A stretch of DNA of 44,208 nt from CBFGWV01 sp965652545 (GTDB lineage Bacteria > Pseudomonadota > Gammaproteobacteria > Competibacterales > Competibacteraceae). The translations under genes were made by a program, and so were the position numbers. Location of the stretch: assembly GCA_965652545.1 (NCBI GenBank), contig CBFGWV010000013.1:1-44208 (forward strand). The letters are read 5' to 3'. How positions within the stretch are numbered: the stretch's first letter is position 1; the number at the start of each line of letters is the position of its first letter. Below the pieces are notes generated by a model. The model made no database searches. It was not told the DNA's origin and saw only the letters and a list, made by a program, of their open reading frames with translations. This document shows, piece after piece, positions 41,932-44,208 of the stretch.

Positions 41932-44163
41932 TTGAACAAGGCCATTCTCCGGGAACTCGTCGGCGATCTTCGATCCGCCCAATGTGTTCCCGGTATCAGC
42001 ATCGGGTTGGTGATCAGCCTGATGGCGATCATCATCCAGGTTTCCTTCGCCGCGATGATTTTCTCCGGTCCGCTGGCCGAACACTTCAACCGCGGTATCG
42101 GCCTGACCCTGGCCGGTGCGTTCGTGATGGCGCTGGTCACGGCGTTGTTGAGCAGTTTTCGCCCGAGCATCAATTTCCCGCAGGACGCGCCGGTGGCGAT
42201 CTTCGCCGGCGCTGCCGGCGGTATCGCTGTGGCGCTGGCCGGAGTAGAGGGACAGGGCGTCTTTATGACGGTCGTTGCGGCGCTGATGGTCTCGACAATG
42301 CTCACCGCCGTGCTGTCCGTCCTGGCGGCATGGTTGCGCTTCGCCGAGTACCTGCGCTTCATGCCGTACCCGGTCGTCGCCGGCTTTCTGGCCGGCACCG
42401 GCTGGCTGTTGAGCAAGGGCAGCATCGAGGTGATGACCGGCCTGAGCCTGTCCTGGTCGCTGCTCGGACGGCTGATCGAGCCGGCCATGCTGGTGTTGTG
42501 GCTCCCCGGTGTGGCGTACGCGCTGCTGCTGTTCGTCATTCTCCGTCGCTTTTCGCACTTCTTGATCCTGCCCGGCTCCCTGGTGGTCATGCTGCTGGTG
42601 TATTACTCGGTCATGCCCATGCTTGGCATCGACCTGGATCACGCACGCCAGACAGGCATTCTGTTCGAGCCGTTCTCCACCGGCAGCCTGTGGCCGGTGT
42701 TCGGCCCGGCCGACCTTGCGGACGTCCACTGGGGTGCGGTTGCGCAGCAGTTACCGACGCTGATCGTGGTGCCGTTCATCGCTTTGCTCGGCTTGCTGTT
42801 GAACATGGGCGGTATCGAGTTGGCGGCCAAGCGTGACCTGGACATGAACCGCGAGCTGCTGGCCAACGGTGTCGGCAATGCGCTCTCGGCAGTGGCAGGT
42901 GCGCCGGCCGGCTACCATACGCTGAGCCTGTCCATGCTGGGCCTGAAGACCGGGGCCGATACGCGTCTGGTCGGTTTGACGGTGGCGCTGACCCTCGGTG
43001 CGGTCATGCTGTTCGGCGGGCAATTGCTGGCGTTCTTCCCCAAGGCCTTGCTGGGCGGGTTCCTGCTGTTGCTGGGGCTGTTCTTCATCTCCGACTGGAT
43101 TCTCGATACGCGCACGCGCATGCCCAAAGCGGACTACGCCGTGGTGGTGGCTGTGCTGGCGGTGATTGCGGTATTCGGTTACCTGCACGGTGTGCTGCTG
43201 GGTCTGGTGGCGACCATCGTGTTGTTCGTGGTGCGCTTCAGCCAGGTGCCGGTGCTGCGCAACGTGGCCACCGGTGCGGTGGCGCGCAGCCAGAAGCAGC
43301 GTTCGCTGCCGCAGCAGCACTTGCTGACTGTGCACGGGCACGAGGTCGGGGTGTTCGAGCTGACCGGGTATCTGTTCTTCGGCTCGGTCAACAAACTGGG
43401 CTCGGCGGTCTTCGAGATGGTCGAGCAGCGCCCGCCGCGCTATGTGCTGGTGGATTTCGAGCGCGTCTCGGGTTTCGACATTTCGGCAGTGAACAACTTT
43501 GTGCGCTTGTTCCAGCGCTTGTCCACCCGTGGGGTGGGCTTCGTGCTCGCCGATGCGCCGCCGCGTTTTGCCGATCTGCTTCGTCAGGTCGGTGGCGACG
43601 CCGTGGAGTCGGGCGTGCAGTTCATGCCCGATCGCAATGCGGCGCTGGAGTGGTGCGAGGAGCGCATCCTGGTACAGGCGCACGCGGACTTGGCGGCTAC
43701 CACGGCGGACGGGGCGCAGGCCCGGCACGCATTGTTCGATGATTTGTCGGACGAGATGCTCAAGCGTCTGGAGGCGCAGGAGTATGTCGAATCGCTGTCG
43801 CAGCGCATGGAGGGCATCGTGCAGTTGCGCCAGATTGCCAAGGGCACGACGCTGTTGGCTGCCGGTGCGCCGGCCGAGGGTTTGATCGTGGTGCGGGGCG
43901 GCGTTGTCGCGGAGTATGTCGAGCATGCCGATGGCCGGCGCAGCGCATTGCGCTCGCTGGGTTCGGGCTCGGTGTTCGCTGAAGCAGCCGCTTACGGCCC
44001 GTGGACCTCATCGCACACGTACGTGGCCGAATCCGAAGTCGAGGCCTGTGTACTGACCCCCGATGATCTCCGCCGCCTGGAAGCCGAGTCCCCGGACACT
44101 GCCCTGGAAGTCCACCGCCTGGTGGTCGGCGCCCTGGCTCAAGGCGGGCACTCATCGATGTAG
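41932..44163 (+). CDS. SulP-family anion transporter with STAS and cNMP-binding-like domains
   Basis: This is a 743-residue protein. The SulP membrane domain (about 1-440) has twelve or more segments, and its PGISIGLVISLM-like start and LNMGGIELAAKRDLDMNREL match the family. A STAS domain (about 465-575) includes VDFERVSGFDISAVNNFVRL. The C-terminus (about 625-735) is a cyclic-nucleotide-binding-like domain: QIAKGTTLLAAGAPAEGLIVVRGG, then SVFAEAAAYGP. The phosphate-binding cassette has the glutamate but the Arg that contacts the cNMP phosphate is not present (SSHTYV). The family transports sulfate, bicarbonate or other anions; the substrate is unassigned. The start is TTG with GGGG about 9 nt upstream; no ATG fits better. 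Confidence 0.9.
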   Translation: MNKAILRELVGDLRSAQCVPGISIGLVISLMAIIIQVSFAAMIFSGPLAEHFNRGIGLTLAGAFVMALVTALLSSFRPSINFPQDAPVAIFAGAAGGIAVALAGVEGQGVFMTVVAALMVSTMLTAVLSVLAAWLRFAEYLRFMPYPVVAGFLAGTGWLLSKGSIEVMTGLSLSWSLLGRLIEPAMLVLWLPGVAYALLLFVILRRFSHFLILPGSLVVMLLVYYSVMPMLGIDLDHARQTGILFEPFSTGSLWPVFGPADLADVHWGAVAQQLPTLIVVPFIALLGLLLNMGGIELAAKRDLDMNRELLANGVGNALSAVAGAPAGYHTLSLSMLGLKTGADTRLVGLTVALTLGAVMLFGGQLLAFFPKALLGGFLLLLGLFFISDWILDTRTRMPKADYAVVVAVLAVIAVFGYLHGVLLGLVATIVLFVVRFSQVPVLRNVATGAVARSQKQRSLPQQHLLTVHGHEVGVFELTGYLFFGSVNKLGSAVFEMVEQRPPRYVLVDFERVSGFDISAVNNFVRLFQRLSTRGVGFVLADAPPRFADLLRQVGGDAVESGVQFMPDRNAALEWCEERILVQAHADLAATTADGAQARHALFDDLSDEMLKRLEAQEYVESLSQRMEGIVQLRQIAKGTTLLAAGAPAEGLIVVRGGVVAEYVEHADGRRSALRSLGSGSVFAEAAAYGPWTSSHTYVAESEVEACVLTPDDLRRLEAESPDTALEVHRLVVGALAQGGHSSM

Positions 44164-44208
44164 CAGGCTTCAAGGTGCTGCCAAGCAAGGCATTGGGGCC
44201 TTCCGGCG
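44164..44208. other. Intergenic end of window
   Basis: These last 45 bases follow the SulP stop. They hold AAGGCATTGGGGCCTT, a small imperfect stem that is too weak to call a terminator. No gene start is visible. Confidence 0.3.

Overview
The window is GC-rich, densely packed bacterial chromosome. A complete type VI secretion (T6SS) core, a PpkA/PppA/Fha/TagF phosphorylation branch, a DUF6494 protein and a 'GTAGGATGGGT'-type intergenic repeat suggest a gammaproteobacterium, perhaps of the Chromatiales/Ectothiorhodospira kind. The assignment is by gene content only and is tentative. I saw no tRNA, rRNA, CRISPR array, transposase or phage gene.

Region 1 (1-23206) is the T6SS. Sheath and sheath-cap genes tssA-tssB-tssC run leftward. 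A 401-bp AT-richer gap holding an array of CATTCG/CGAATG half-sites separates them from a rightward run of fourteen genes: tssJ-K-L-M-F-G-H, the Ser/Thr kinase ppkA, two lipoprotein genes, the FHA gene tagH, the phosphatase pppA, tagF and tssE. Twelve of the thirteen Tss core parts needed for membrane complex, baseplate and sheath are accounted for except Hcp (tssD) and VgrG (tssI). PAAR and effector genes are also absent and must lie elsewhere. The kinase, phosphatase, FHA and TagF genes indicate post-translational control by threonine phosphorylation. The kinase periplasmic tail and the next lipoprotein both end in a PEGA-like domain.

Region 2 (23207-28433) is a metabolic/transport island. 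A divergent LysR regulator faces a tightly overlapping leftward operon: CmcJ/AsaB-like oxidoreductase, DUF2917 protein, HCCA-isomerase/DsbA-like protein, MFS transporter, a 39-codon membrane ORF and an EamA exporter. The substrate is unknown.

Region 3 (28434-31315) carries a membrane-anchored phospholipase D-like protein, an AI-2E family permease and a DUF6494 protein, followed by a long heptamer-based inverted repeat (31335-31475).

Region 4 (31316-44208) looks like a signalling and transport system. An RsbW-like kinase and a STAS antagonist converge, across a 171-bp MITE-like element with perfect 36-bp terminal inverted repeats, on a SpoIIE-type phosphatase with its own sensor. The phosphatase is translationally coupled to two small membrane sensors. 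A divergent pair encodes a third such sensor and a fourth fused to a complete MFS transporter. The four sensors share the same residue register (a Gly-x-x-Leu motif, then a Gly exactly 33 residues later) and so are paralogues. Next come an overlapping leftward operon (orphan periplasmic binding protein, GNAT acetyltransferase, alanine racemase) and a divergent SulP transporter with STAS and cNMP-like domains. The sensor array with partner switch is the best candidate here for an undescribed system.
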